From Amylostereum areolatum (Eukaryota; Basidiomycota; Agaricomycetes; Russulales; Stereaceae): a stretch of 64,000 bases of DNA. Each line of letters starts with the position of its first letter. Within the stretch, counting starts at the first letter, position 1. The notes beneath the pieces were generated by a model. It had not been told where the DNA came from. It saw only the letters and a list, made by a program, of their open reading frames with translations, and did no database searches. The DNA lies in contig SAXG01000019.1 in the NCBI GenBank assembly GCA_012932865.1, positions 496,001 to 560,000 on the forward strand, read 5' to 3'. This document shows, piece by piece, positions 1-10,947 of this stretch. Made by a program: the position numbers and the translations under genes.

Positions 1-1
1 G

Positions 2-1879
2 GTGCTCACGAGTGTGGCCGCGGCGACGGCTCCGCCCACACCAACCACTGAAGCAACCCCTCCGACGGGACCGCGCCGTTTCCGCGGCTTCGTGTGGGGT
101 CAAGAGCAGGCCTCAATCCTCACCCCGTCGGCCCTCGCTACGGAGACGGCAGCGCCGCTCCCTGGACCTCCCCCTTCCGCACTCAACGACAAAATAGCAC
201 TCGCGACGCTTCGCAGATACCCAGAGCTGTTCAAGGTCGTCTCCCCCATCAATATAGACAACTTCGAGTCGCTTCTCGTCACCCACCCCAATCGACCGTT
301 CGTCCAGTCTGTCATTCGCGGTTTCCGCGAGGGTTTCTGGCCGCACGCCGACTTCCCGGACGACTACCCAATTACGCGCGACCACCCCGAGCGCCCATTC
401 GCGCCCGCTGAGCTCGAGTTTGCGAAACAGCAATGCCTCGAGGAAGAACGTCTCGGGCGTTTCTCCCCACCTTTCGGCCGCCCCGGAGAACCCCTCCTCC
501 CTGGCATGTGCAGCGTCCCCGTCAGCGTTATCCCCAAGAAATCGGGGAAGCTACGCCTCATTGTCGACCACTCTGCCGGCGAGTTCTCACCCAACTCAAC
601 CATAGACAAGGATGACGTACACGTCCGTCTCGACACAGTTCAGCATCTGGCGCACAACCTGTTGCACGTCCACCGGCACCACGGCAACGTGCCGATCTAT
701 CTATTCAAGTCTGACGTCTCCCAAGCCTACCGCCGCATCCCTATCCACCCCTTATACCAGCTCCGCCAGGTTGTCACAATCGACGGTGTCCGCCGTGTCG
801 ACCGCTGCAACAACTTCGGAGGCCGCGCCTCCGGGAATCTGTGGTGCTCCTTCTTCGCACTAGTCCTGTGGATCGCTGTCAAGATCCGCCATATTGAAGC
901 CCTCCTTGCCTACATCGACGACACGTTCTCCCATGACCTGTCACCCCGCTGCACCTTCTATGAGCCCTACGGTGCATGGCTTCCCCCAAAGCAGGTCCAA
1001 CTGCTCCAGTTATGGGACTTCCTCGGAATTCCGCACGAGAAGAGCAAGCAGGAGTTCGGCCGTGTTCTCGTGATCACCGGCTTTGAGGTCTCCCCGGTCA
1101 GCATGACCATTTTTCTCTCCGCCGAGAGCATCTCCAACCTAGTCACCGCCATCCACGCGTTCATCGACGAGGCCCCCGACCGCCGCCGTCGCCTCGTCGA
1201 GTGGCAGCGCCTGCTCGGCTGGATGAACTGGGCACTCAATGTGGCACCACTCCTCCGCCCTGCGCTCGCGTCCTCGTATGCCAAAATATCCGGAAAGAAG
1301 AAGCCCAATGCCCCCATATTCCTCAACGGACAGGTCTCACGCGACCTCTGCTGGTTTGCGACCATCCTGCAGCAGTCCTCCGGGATTCACATAATACGGG
1401 CGCGCCTATGGGATCCGTCGACAGCCGACATGGTTATCTTCTGCGACGCATCCCTGTCCGGCCTCGGCTTCTGGTCACCACAGGCTGGGCAAGGATTCGC
1501 ATCGACACTCCCCCCCGCCCCAAACACAGAAGACACCATCTTCTGGTACGAAGCACTGTGCGTCCTCGCGGCACTCAGCTGGGCGGCCGCCCTCCCCCAG
1601 GTCCCCTCAAAGCTACTTATCTACACCGACAACCTCAACACAGTCCAGATATTTGACTCGTTCAAAGCGCGTGCCGGTTACAACGACCTCCTTTTCCGGG
1701 CAGCCGAAATCCTCATGGCCTCCCACATCAACCTCCGCGTCCACCATATCCCAGGTGAGAAGAACACAGTTGCCGACGCCCTATCCCGGGGGCTTTTCAA
1801 TGTGGTGCGACAGTACCAACCATCCCTCCGTGTCCACGGCTTTTCACCCCCACGCTCGACGCTGGGGTCGCAGGGCTGA
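2..1879 (+). CDS. Reverse transcriptase-RNase H polyprotein of the Ngaro-type element (5' open)
   Basis: The frame is open to the window edge, so the true start is unseen. By established family knowledge it copies element RNA into DNA. The RT core runs from about residue 165 (VPKKSGKLRLIVDHS-like block) through the catalytic YIDD at residues 304-307. An RNase H domain follows: first Asp in FCDAS (Asp482), a YTDN block near 545 and a C-terminal NTVADALSR block near 590. This RT type groups with DIRS/Ngaro elements rather than Gypsy. Its TGA stop overlaps the ATG of the recombinase ORF (TGATG), suggesting translational coupling. No internal stops are present, so the element could be recent. Confidence 0.88.
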   Translation: MLTSVAAATAPPTPTTEATPPTGPRRFRGFVWGQEQASILTPSALATETAAPLPGPPPSALNDKIALATLRRYPELFKVVSPINIDNFESLLVTHPNRPFVQSVIRGFREGFWPHADFPDDYPITRDHPERPFAPAELEFAKQQCLEEERLGRFSPPFGRPGEPLLPGMCSVPVSVIPKKSGKLRLIVDHSAGEFSPNSTIDKDDVHVRLDTVQHLAHNLLHVHRHHGNVPIYLFKSDVSQAYRRIPIHPLYQLRQVVTIDGVRRVDRCNNFGGRASGNLWCSFFALVLWIAVKIRHIEALLAYIDDTFSHDLSPRCTFYEPYGAWLPPKQVQLLQLWDFLGIPHEKSKQEFGRVLVITGFEVSPVSMTIFLSAESISNLVTAIHAFIDEAPDRRRRLVEWQRLLGWMNWALNVAPLLRPALASSYAKISGKKKPNAPIFLNGQVSRDLCWFATILQQSSGIHIIRARLWDPSTADMVIFCDASLSGLGFWSPQAGQGFASTLPPAPNTEDTIFWYEALCVLAALSWAAALPQVPSKLLIYTDNLNTVQIFDSFKARAGYNDLLFRAAEILMASHINLRVHHIPGEKNTVADALSRGLFNVVRQYQPSLRVHGFSPPRSTLGSQG

Positions 1880-2883
1880 TGCTCCAGATCTCACGCTCGT
1901 CCAGGCAGCCGCGCCGCGAAGCCTGGACATCCGAGCGCCTCGTTCGCGAACGGGCGCTCGCCCTCGGAGCCGCGATTGACATTTCCACGCGCCTATCATA
2001 CACATCCCACCTCCAATCATACCTGACCTTCTGTAAGCTCCACAGCTTTGACATTGAACCCACCGCCGACACCCTGTCCTTCTATGTGGTCTTCATGGCC
2101 CAACACATCTCTCCCCGCTCAATCCCCGCATACCTATCAGGGATCTGCAACCAGCTTGAACCCCACTTCCCACATGTTCGCGCCACGCGCCGCAGTGCCC
2201 TTGTCACACGGACACTGGCAGGCTGCAACCGCCTCTATAACTCCCCAATCTCCCGCCGTGACGCCTTATCCCTCGACGACCTCGAGTTCACAATCCGCCA
2301 CTACCCAAACCCCACCCACGACGACCGCCTCTTCCTCGCACTCATCACGGCAGGGTTCTTCGGGCTCCACCGCCTCGGTGAACTTGTCTGCAGTGACAAC
2401 GGCGCCCTGCGCTCACACCGCAAGACGATCCGGAGGTCGAGCGTGGAGTTCCTAGACACCGCGTACTCATACCTCCTCCCAACACACAAGGCCGACCGAT
2501 TTTTCGAGGGCAACAGGGTGGTCATCCCGAGACGTGACACGGAAGCCGTCGACCCCTACCAGCTTTTCCGCGCATACATCACCGGCCGCGACCGCTTTGC
2601 CACCCTCCTTCCCGAGCTGTGGGTCAGGCAGGACGGGACGGTCCCCACGCGCAGCTGGTTCATTAACCGCCTCGAGTCGCTCTTCCCCAACTCGAACATC
2701 GGCGGGCACTCCCTCCGTCCCGGAGGAGCCACCTTTTACGCCACTGAGGGCTACCCCGACGACCGTATCCAGGCCATCGGGCGCTGGAGCTCGGACGCAT
2801 TCAAGCAGTACATCCGCAAGAACCCCGTCCTACTTCAAGCCCTCATCCACGCCCGCCGCGCTGCTGAGGGCACCGGGGCATAG
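1879..2883 (+). CDS. Tyrosine recombinase (integrase) of the Ngaro-type element
   Basis: A 334-aa protein of the tyrosine recombinase fold, which in DIRS-like elements integrates the DNA copy instead of a DDE integrase. Visible catalytic residues are Arg165 in GLHRLGEL, His277 and Arg280 in the HSLRPGGAT box, Trp303 in GRWSS and the nucleophile Tyr311 in QYIRKN. The N-terminal third (about 25-130) looks like the helical SAM-like DNA-binding domain. The start ATG (1879-1881) shares its A with the TGA stop of the RT ORF. All core residues are present, so the enzyme looks intact. Confidence 0.88.
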   Translation: MLQISRSSRQPRREAWTSERLVRERALALGAAIDISTRLSYTSHLQSYLTFCKLHSFDIEPTADTLSFYVVFMAQHISPRSIPAYLSGICNQLEPHFPHVRATRRSALVTRTLAGCNRLYNSPISRRDALSLDDLEFTIRHYPNPTHDDRLFLALITAGFFGLHRLGELVCSDNGALRSHRKTIRRSSVEFLDTAYSYLLPTHKADRFFEGNRVVIPRRDTEAVDPYQLFRAYITGRDRFATLLPELWVRQDGTVPTRSWFINRLESLFPNSNIGGHSLRPGGATFYATEGYPDDRIQAIGRWSSDAFKQYIRKNPVLLQALIHARRAAEGTGA

Positions 2884-2950
2884 CGCTCGACATCCCACAC
2901 TTTCACGCACCACCATCCTCCCTTCCTCCTCCTCAATTCTTACGCCTTTT

Positions 2951-3064
2951 ACGGTCTCGTCTCGCACGCAATCCATACATGCCCCTTCGGGGGCGGTTTC
3001 CCGTACCTCCCGCGTCGCAAGCTCCCGCCTCACGCTTAGGCCGCACGAAATCAAGCCTGATTCG
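2951..3064 (+). repeat. Split direct repeat B1 of the Ngaro-type element
   Basis: 114 bp, identical by eye to 3636-3749. It starts with ACGGTCTCGTCTCGCACGC and ends with AAGCCTGATTCG. It lies 67 bp after the recombinase stop. Confidence 0.85.
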
Positions 3065-3635
3065 TCGGCTTGAAAGGAGTTTCTCGGAGTCGAATCAGGC
3101 GTCGCTTTCGCACGGTGCCGTCCTCGCGTGGGCGACTGCTCCCGACGCCCGTCGGAGCCGCCACCTACTTGTTGGGATGCGCCCGCGGCTGCGCACGACC
3201 TGGCACCGGGAGCCCGCCTAGCCCGTAGCGGGATGCTACAGATGGGCTAGGTTTGGAAGTACCCGCTCGAGAGAGTACAAGAGTCGCTCGGGGGGCACCG
3301 CTGATGCCCCCAACTCTTGCCAGCACCTCGTCTCGCCAGGTCCGTCCCCATTTCGTCGCTTCGAACCGTTCCGCTGACGCCCTCCTCTCGCCAGAGTCTG
3401 CCTCGCCGCGTCGCCCACGCCGCTTTCGCTCTCCCGCCCACCGCATACCCTTGTTTGTTTCCGACCGGTTTCCCATACCACGCTTACCTACTCCGCGACC
3501 GTTACGATCTCCAGCGGAGGATACCCACATGCTCTACGTATACACACGCCTCCGTACCGCATGAGCTCTCGCATTAACTACATTTACCGCCTGCTTTTGT
3601 AACCTTTTTTTTCTCTTCTCTTTTTCTCCCTTGTA
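3065..3635 (+). repeat. A2 segment between the two B repeats
   Basis: In Ngaro/PAT architecture the sequence between B1 and B2 is a copy of the element's 5' end (A1). A1 is outside the window, so this assignment is positional. Just inside the left edge CGAATCAGGC (3093-3102) is the inverse complement of the B-repeat end GCCTGATTCG. No convincing coding content. Confidence 0.6.
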
Positions 3636-3749
3636 ACGGTCTCGTCTCGCACGCAATCCATACATGCCCCTTCGGGGGCGGTTTCCCGTACCTCCCGCGT
3701 CGCAAGCTCCCGCCTCACGCTTAGGCCGCACGAAATCAAGCCTGATTCG
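3636..3749 (+). repeat. Split direct repeat B2 (inferred 3' terminus of the element)
   Basis: Second copy of the 114-bp repeat, identical to 2951-3064. Similarity ends at 3749, and different sequence (ATTGATTTCCGG) follows. From 3750 to 4061 no gene is seen. Confidence 0.85.
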
Positions 3750-4061
3750 ATTGATTTCCGGGGTGTTAGAATCAGTTATAATGCATTAGAAACCCCCGAA
3801 TTTGCCGAAATCTGCTGAAATCCACCATCGTGTTTTTCTGACGCAAGCTGCCGCCCTCGCCTCCACCGACACCCCGGGCCTCCACCAGACGACTCATAGA
3901 CAGACGACACAGTACTTGGTACGCAGAAAAACACAGAGGCAGTTGGAAGTGATTAGAACGGGAGCTTGGGGGAATTCTTCTCAGATAGAATATGCATGCA
4001 ATTCGATAAATAGCAAAGTACTAGTAACGGTCAAGCCTGTCCACGAACCAGTTGGCATGCT

Positions 4062-5545
4062 CTACTCAGACGGCAGTATGTCGAGGATACTACGCATCGC
4101 AATGACAGGTTTCACCAATATCGTCATCTGGACCCCACCTGAGGGCTCCCCATCCCGCACCTCCTTCCTTAGCCCAATCCCCGTCGTACACAGCACCCGA
4201 TCATCCAGCCCCGTCGCCGCTCCGTACACATGCATCAGGCGTGGCGTCGCGCTGTACCCCTCCACCATCGTGCGTGGATCAAACGTCTCTCCAGCACGCA
4301 CGACAATGGGCGAAATGACGCCCGCCGCCGCACCCTCTCCGACGGTCTTGTTCAGCTTCAGCGCGCAATCGACGATTTCTTCGACGTCGCCACCCACCAG
4401 CCCGAGGATCATCGAACGGAGGTGAGCGCGGCTGTTATCCAGGCCGGCGGCGAGCACGACGCACGCGAGCATGTCCACGATGTCGTCCACGTACGCGGAT
4501 GACACTTCATTCTTCGAGGGAGGGCCGCGCGCTTGTGCGTATCGCCTCGTCAGCGCTTTCCACCGTCCGGCGATCGCAGGTGGTTCTGTCGGCAAGGGCA
4601 ACGTTAAATAAAACATGAATAATGTACGCAGGATAACGCACCATTCTCAGAAATCGTGGAAAACAACCGGTCGAGCGAGTCCTGCGAGGGCTCCAGCCCA
4701 AAGTGCCACCGCGTCACGATGAACGCGACGATGTTGACCGCGCACGCGCGGAACAGAATCTCCAGCAAAGTCGAGTCTTCGCGGTGCCGCACGCCCTTCA
4801 GCTCCTCCACGCTCGGCGACGAGAACCAGCGCCGAAACACGCCCTCCGCCGCGCGCACGTCCCCCGTCTCCTCGACGTCCCCGTAGCGCAACTCACCCCC
4901 CGTCTCCAGCGACGTCGCCAGCTTCGTCGCCACCTGCTCGATCGCCTCGTTCAACCCCGCCTCGACCTCGTCCGCGAGCACCTTGTCCGCCACCACCGGC
5001 TCGGCCGCCGTCCCGAGCAGCGCCTCGGCCGCGTCGAGCGTCTTGGTCCGCGCGTCGAGCGCGTCCTGCGCGCGCGCGAGCTGCTCTTGCATCGTTTGGA
5101 AGCGGCTCTGGAGGTGGTGGAGGGCGAGCTCGGACTGGGCGAGTCCGGATTGGGCGACGTCGAGGGCGCTGGTGGTGGTGCTTTGGGAGGAGATCGCGGA
5201 CTGAAGCTGGTGCTGGAGGGCGTCGTTCTCCAGGGAGAGACGGCGTGCATTGTCGCGTGCTTCCTCGAGCTCAGCTTGGAGCGTGGTCGTGCCCTTCGTC
5301 GTCTCCCGGAGCTCGAGCTCCATCCGCGCCATCCGTGCTTTCAAGATTTCGCCATCCTTGTCTCCGACGGCGTCGAGCCTCTTCCTCGTCTCCGTTTTTG
5401 CGGGAGGAATGGATGCGGGATCGGGGGCTGGGAGAGATGGTGCGGGGACAAGGACAAACGAAGAGATGGAGCCGAGGAGGAGGAAACAGCGGCCGACGAC
5501 CGTCGTCGCGACCGCTAGGAAGAAAGAGAATAAGTCGAGGAACAT
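4062..5545 (-). CDS. Coiled-coil protein of an uncharacterised basidiomycete family (paralogue 1)
   Basis: Two exons, 5545-4642 and 4585-4062, joined by a 56-bp GT..AG intron (phase 1), encode 475 aa. The start at 5545 was chosen because the product then begins with a hydrophobic segment (about residues 1-35) like its paralogue at 15605-17153. Residues about 65-215 are Leu/Glu/Gln-rich with heptad character, a long coiled coil. After that comes a conserved RWHFG motif, then beyond the intron AGRWKALTRRY, and near the C-terminus VLCTTGIGLRKEV and KPVIAMRSILDI. These blocks recur in the paralogue with the same intron position and phase. Membrane anchorage by the N-terminus is inference. I know no function for this family. 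Confidence 0.75.
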
Positions 5546-6777
5546 CTTGGAGAATTGAGAGTGTATCGGGATGAGGAGAAACCGAACGTACTTACCTACT
5601 TTTCGACTCGCACACCGAGCGACCACCTCAAGGACACCTCGCACAAACCTCGAAGCTCTCAGGACGCCGAAAAGCGATCGATATCTGCCGGATACCTGTG
5701 CTGCGGTGATTGTACTTCATAGAACGCGATCGAAGTGGGGTAACCGAAATGGGATTAAGAGGATCGTGTTGAAGGGGAGGCCGGTAGAGTTGCCGCGACA
5801 TGATAGACAACTCGCTGTTGGGGGCTACGCTGGACGCGACGGGGTCCAGAAGCTACCCCTATTGCGCACGAAAGGAAGTTTGTGAAAGAGACTCGGCTGT
5901 GCAGCCTTGTTGTCCCCAGGTGTTTAAACGCGTGCCTAGCTAGCGTGTCCCGTTCATCTTCCGAGACTGCTTCACCAAGTAGAGGCTGCGCTACCCTACC
6001 AAGTCTGAATACGGATGTACGTTAGAACGAAGAAAAATTAGCAACGAACAACGCGGAAAGGTGTAGGCTTTTAGGAAGACGACTTACGGCAGCGCATGCA
6101 GACCAGTCTTGCAGGAGAGGTCGGGAATTAACTTCTTTGATGTACATAGACTACATCGGGGGAGCGCGCGACCATTTGTTGAAGTAGGGATCGTTGGTGT
6201 AGGAGTCCGGGGACGTCAGCTTGGCCTTGGTGGCCTGAAGAAAATCTCGGCGAACTTCGGCATGCTCGGATTTTGCCGTTATCACGGCGTTTCTGTTCAA
6301 TGCAGACGCACACCAGTCAATCTAAATCCTAGATCGCCCGTTGGACAATACTGGAAGAAGAAATCTCGTCCTGGGTAAGTGCGCCACCTTTGTCAAGTCC
6401 CAACACTTCTGATGCTCTTAGCATGGCGGTCGTCACTGCCACGGATGGCTCACTTGCCAGCGCCTGGAGTTTTCCTACTAGAGTGAAGAGAAAGGTGGTC
6501 GGTACGTGTAATTTATCACATACGTCCGTTTAGTTCGAGGTTGATGGATAGCGGTGTGCCGGACTCAACCCTGCAACGACAATGACACTTGTTCGTCAGC
6601 CGACATCCCTCAATGCCAGTCATCTCTACACTTGCTATGATGAATACAGCCTCCGGGACCCCCTTTCATTAAATACCAGGGCATCCTGGGCAGAAAGTAC
6701 CCACATAGCGCTTTCCATCCCGTGTGGCAGAGCTGCCCTTCGCTTCAGATTCTCTCACCCGGCGCGCCACTGTGGAC
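5546..6777. other. Intergenic region without a supported gene
   Basis: Only short ORFs without family similarity or convincing splice structure are present. It probably contains the 5' regions of the coiled-coil gene (leftward) and the membrane gene (rightward). Confidence 0.5.
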
Positions 6778-8311
6778 ATGTATCATGGCAGGGATATTTT
6801 CCAGGGTGACGCCACTGCCTACGCGCATGACCTCGCAACGGTTATTGTAACAGAAACCCTAACCTTTGGTGCGTTCTCGGTCATGTTCTCATCCGTGTAG
6901 GGTATACTTAAACCCCTTGCGCAGGTATATTTTCCCTACTCATCGTCTTTTCCACGTACCACCTCTTGTACGTACTTCGCATCACCTAGTTTTGAAACGT
7001 TCTTCTCTAAAACATTTGCTTCTTCAGGGTGAATGGAGTCAAAGCAAGGGCAAGACAAATGTTGCTGCTCGTCACCATCGTGATGTACGCTGGTGCTGCG
7101 ACGCACTGGGCTGCCCGGCTCGTCTCTTTCTACCTGCTCATCAGCCAAAATTTCTATGCCTTCAACGCGGTGTTTTCTAGCGCGGTAACTCAGTGTGCGC
7201 CCACCGCGTTGCTCGTTATCAACGTGCGCTTCCCCCCGTTCAATCCTACGCACACGTGTTTTTCACATCCAGGCTGCGTCGCATACGACGCCGTCGTTCC
7301 TATTTCTTCAGATCGTCCTCAGCGACGCGATAGTCCTCTCACGAGCGTGGATACTGTGGAGCCAAAATCGATACATCCAAGCAATATCGACGGCCCTGCT
7401 TCTCTGCACCCTAGGTATATTGCGATATTGCCATGTTCTTGCGCAGAAATTGACGGTCTTCTTTAGCTCTATCCGCAGGTAACTCGCGAGATATCTGTCG
7501 CACGTTCGACTTTGGAGGTCTTCCACAAGTCCAACCGTCGGCGACGGTGTCAGATGACCCAATCGGGGCTGCCGCCTTCTCTTTCTCCCTCGCTACCAAC
7601 CTATGGTCGACGTCCCTTGTCGCGTATAAAGCGTGGTGCGTCCCGCACCCTGCGTCCTTTCCTTTCGTTGCGACATGCTTGCTCACATTTGTGGTAGGAT
7701 GCACCGAAGAGACCTCAAGGAATACATTCGAAGGGGGAACGCGCGAACGAAAACGCAGAAAATTTTGGAGCTGCTGGTTGAGTCGGGAGCCATCTATTGC
7801 ATGCTCTGGGTGCGTCAGGACAAGAAAGAGTGTTTTACCGCCGTCTCACAAACCGTTCCATCGACAAATAGGTTTACGTGGTGGGATACACACTGAGAAA
7901 GATACTGCTTCCGGGGTCCACTCTGCCTGTGTTGAACGCAGGTGACAACTTCGTGAAAGGCGCGCTCATCCAACTCGTCGTAAGTACATCTCAGTTCCGC
8001 TTTCTGCCGCTGATTCCCCCGCGTATGCTATGGCGGCGTTCCAGGGCATCTATCCGACGGTCGTGATCATCCTCGTCTGCCTCGAGCGAACGCACTGCGA
8101 CCAGAACTTCACGTATCCCAATCTCCCCCCGATTCCTATTCGACCCGAGATATCTCTTCAACATATCACGGTAACTACCCGCGAGGGGAGCGTTCGTGCG
8201 CCCTCCATTTTTATTGTCGAGGGCAACGCTAATTTGCGCGAGCTTGCGAGCGTCCACGATGGAGAAGAGTCGCCGAAAGAGTCTGCGATTGCATCGAGAG
8301 CGACAGCGTAG
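6778..8311 (+). CDS. Multipass integral membrane protein (expanded basidiomycete family)
   Basis: Eight exons (6778-6868, 6925-6967, 7028-7223, 7312-7414, 7479-7635, 7698-7809, 7872-7979, 8045-8311), each bounded by GT..AG introns of 56-88 bp, give one frame of 358 aa. Hydrophobic segments include FGIFSLLIVFSTYHLL, RQMLLLVTIVMYAG, an IVLSDAIVLSRAWILW block, the segment ending in LWSTSLVAYKAW, VESGAIYCMLWVYVVGY and GIYPTVVIILVCLERTH, consistent with about seven membrane passes. The C-terminal 80 residues are hydrophilic, presumably cytosolic. The DAIVL-RAWILW, LWSTSL-AYKAW and GIYP-ERTH blocks are typical of a large Agaricomycete membrane family of unknown role. The pseudogene at 27826-28592 shares them, which supports the exon model. 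The ATG at 6778 is the first in frame. Confidence 0.78.
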
Positions 8312-8420
8312 TTGTAAGTAGAAGGCGATTGAAAGCTATGAAGATATGTGTACAGGACCGAGGATGCGACGGAAATTAGATGATACACTCAAGATATAAC
8401 ACAACGTAAAAATCCACAAA

Positions 8421-10947
8421 TCACTGCGGGACGGTCACCGCGAAGTCGTCGTCGTACACCACCAACGCGGGACTCCTACACGTCCAAAACCCAGTTAGCG
8501 CACACCCCAGAAGAAAAAGAGATAAAAGGGGAATGAACGCACGTCTTCTTCACGCCCTATTCGCCCGAAAACCGACCCGACATTAATGTTAAATGAGCGC
8601 ACCGAAAACACCAACAAAACGGAAAGAACCCACCCCTTCCATCCACGCCAAGTGCGCCTTCCGCTCCGTCATCCCGAACGAGAGCACGACCGTGTAGTCT
8701 TGCCGGATGTAGTCCCCGCGCGGGCCTTTCTGCACCTTCTTCGGGACGTGCGAGACGTCCGCCGAGATCGTGCAGAGGGTCGAGAACAGATCTATGAGGG
8801 AACAAAAAAACAATAAAAAATCGACCCGCCGAGCGCCGCATGAGGAATAAAACGCACCAGGCTCCTCGTCCATCCACTCGGGCGAGGCGACGTCCCCGCG
8901 GTAGCAGGTCACCTCGCACTCGATATATTGCACGCCAAAGCGCGAAATAACATGGAACGCGCGCTCGAATTCGGTCGTCTCCGCGACCTGCGTGCCCTAC
9001 TCGCCCGCCCGAATCAGCTCCCGACCGTACACAAAATGCGGTATGGAACGGGCACGAACCTTGGCGAGGATCGTCGAGAAGCCTCCGTGAATCATCTTGA
9101 GCCCGTCCGCGCTGAAGAATGCCTGCGACGCGCGCTTGTCGTGGCCGGGGCGACCAGGCTTGAAGACGTGCGTGCACTTGGAGCCGTAGGTCATTTCGGC
9201 GACGCGCGTGGAGACGAAATGGTCGATGTGGTACGACACAGCGCCCTCGGCGACGGCCTTCCCCCTGAAGCCAAACACGCCGCGATCAGGAGTGAGAGGA
9301 GAGGGGAAGGGGACATGAGACGTACGTGTGCGAGTCCGGGCGGAAGAGGCGGAGACCTTCCTTGGCCAGGTGATCCCGGAGAACGGTGAACAGGTACTCG
9401 CTGGCGGCGAAACCGCCGACCAGGAGATAGGTCTACCAGGCGAAAAAAGGTCAGAGCAGCAACGCGAAGGCGAGAAGGAGCGATGACGTACCGATATGGC
9501 TGACGAGCCTGCAGCGACGCGCTGGGCTTCGATCGCACCAATGAGGCCTGTCACGGCGGGCTCGAAGAATGCCAGAAGTTCCTGCCTAAATAGGGTCGTC
9601 GGTGACCACATTTGGCCTATGCAAAAAAGGAAGACCTACTCGGTGATTTTGATCGACCCGCTCCGGATGCCAACCTTGGAGTCCCGATCGGCGGCCATGT
9701 TGCTGAACTTCAATGAAGCGTCCCCGGTGCCCTTGAACCTCTTCTTCGTTGCCTTGTCGAATTCCTCGGCCATGCTTTGCACGTACGCCGACGCGCCGAA
9801 CTTCGAATTCACGAGTTTGTCTGCGCAGATGATCAATGCATGCGCGGTAGACGAGTGAGAAAGGACTGGAAGCGTACTGGCAAGATATTTGCGGGCGCGG
9901 TGGGTGACCATGATGGATCCTTGGAATATTCCTGGTAGAAAGCCGTGAATGGAAGGCACGTCAGGGAAAGACGAGGACACGGACCTGCCGGCGGCGCAAT
10001 CTCTTCAATCTCGATCGGGGCGGCGTTGGCGAAGGTGTAGGTGCTCAGGTCGACCGTGCCTCCGCCGGCGTCGACGACCATGACGTTGCTTCCCGTCTGG
10101 AAGCAGTTCGTGAGCGACATCGGGGCCTCGATCGCGCGAGGAACGAGACGGTCCATACCTGGATGACGTCGCCGAGTAGCCCGCTCGTGACGCAGAAGTG
10201 GAAACTCGCCTCGCCTTCGGAGACGAACTTAACGCGTTCGTGGCCGTCCCGGGTGTTGGGCACGAGGCCCGCCTGGATGGCGGCCTTGCGCATGGTCGCC
10301 TGCTGAGGACCGTCCCAGCCGTTGGGGTGGCTCAGAACGATGTCGATGTCGTTCTCGAACGATTTCCACAGGAGGTCGCCGTTCGCGTGCGTCTCGGTGA
10401 TGTACGCGCGTGCACGCTCGTACAAGTACGCGTAGAAGTCGGCGTAGACCGCGACGATGTCTTTGGATGCGGGGAGGGTGGCGTGAGGGATGTCTTCGGT
10501 GGTCGTGGATGTGGACGGGCGAAGTAGGAGTTTGAACCTAGACGGGTAAGGCGTTGGTGGCAGAGGTAGAGGAAGAACGAAGTCACATACCATTCCACCT
10601 TCAAAGGCTCCGCCGTCTCCTCCCAATCATCGTCCTCTTCATCTCCCACAACCATAGCAGGTTCTTCCGCGCCTACAGCGAGAACTCTTCCCGCCGCGTC
10701 ATAGTAGATCACGGTCGGGATTTTCGAGTGGCCTGCCTCTTGCCCGGGGAACCTGCGCGGTTACGAGTGAAAACGAGTCGGGGAACGACAATAGGCCACC
10801 GTACCTTGTCACCGTCATGATTTCGGGGACTTGATCGGGGTCGAGCACGGCGTACGACACGCCACTGAACGTCGTCCCCAAATCGAATGCGAGCACCAAG
10901 CGGCGCTTCGGACCGATGAAAGGCGCTCTTGCTGATGGGTTTACCAT
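8421..10947 (-). CDS. Hsp70-like ATPase (fungal HSPA12-like family), gene 1
   Basis: Multi-exon gene whose splices I traced as 10947-10805, 10752-10591, 10537-10159, 10096-9985, 9931-9878, 9820-9640, 9585-9492 and onward to the stop at 8421. Each intron is short with GT..AG, and phases agree with gene 2. The actin/Hsp70 nucleotide-binding fold shows as phosphate-1 loop FDLGTTFSGVSYAVLD near the N-terminus, phosphate-2 VVDAGGGTVDLSTY, and adenosine motif LVGGFAASEYL. The C-terminus ends in VVYDDDFAVTV followed by PQ, with no canonical Hsp70 substrate-binding domain, as in HSPA12-like proteins. Compared with gene 2 it carries one extra intron (9639-9586). ATP-dependent chaperone or signalling activity is family-based inference. 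Confidence 0.82.

Larger units (their letters stand above)
1..3749 (+). mobile_element. Ngaro/DIRS-type tyrosine-recombinase retrotransposon, 5' end outside window
   Basis: An RT-RNase H ORF is followed by a tyrosine recombinase ORF instead of a DDE integrase. After the ORFs come two identical 114-bp direct repeats (2951-3064 and 3636-3749) separated by about 570 bp. That is the B1-A2-B2 half of the split direct repeats known from Ngaro and PAT elements (A1-ORFs-B1-A2-B2). A1 and any gag-like ORF would lie left of the window. No LTRs are seen. The 3' end of the element is inferred at 3749, where repeat identity stops. Confidence 0.85.

Noticed and set aside
4703..5518. Open frame of 271 codons (+) opposite the coiled-coil gene
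   Set aside because: It is the mirror of the GC-rich coiled-coil exon: Arg/Leu/His-rich, without any motif, while the minus strand has a paralogue with the same intron.
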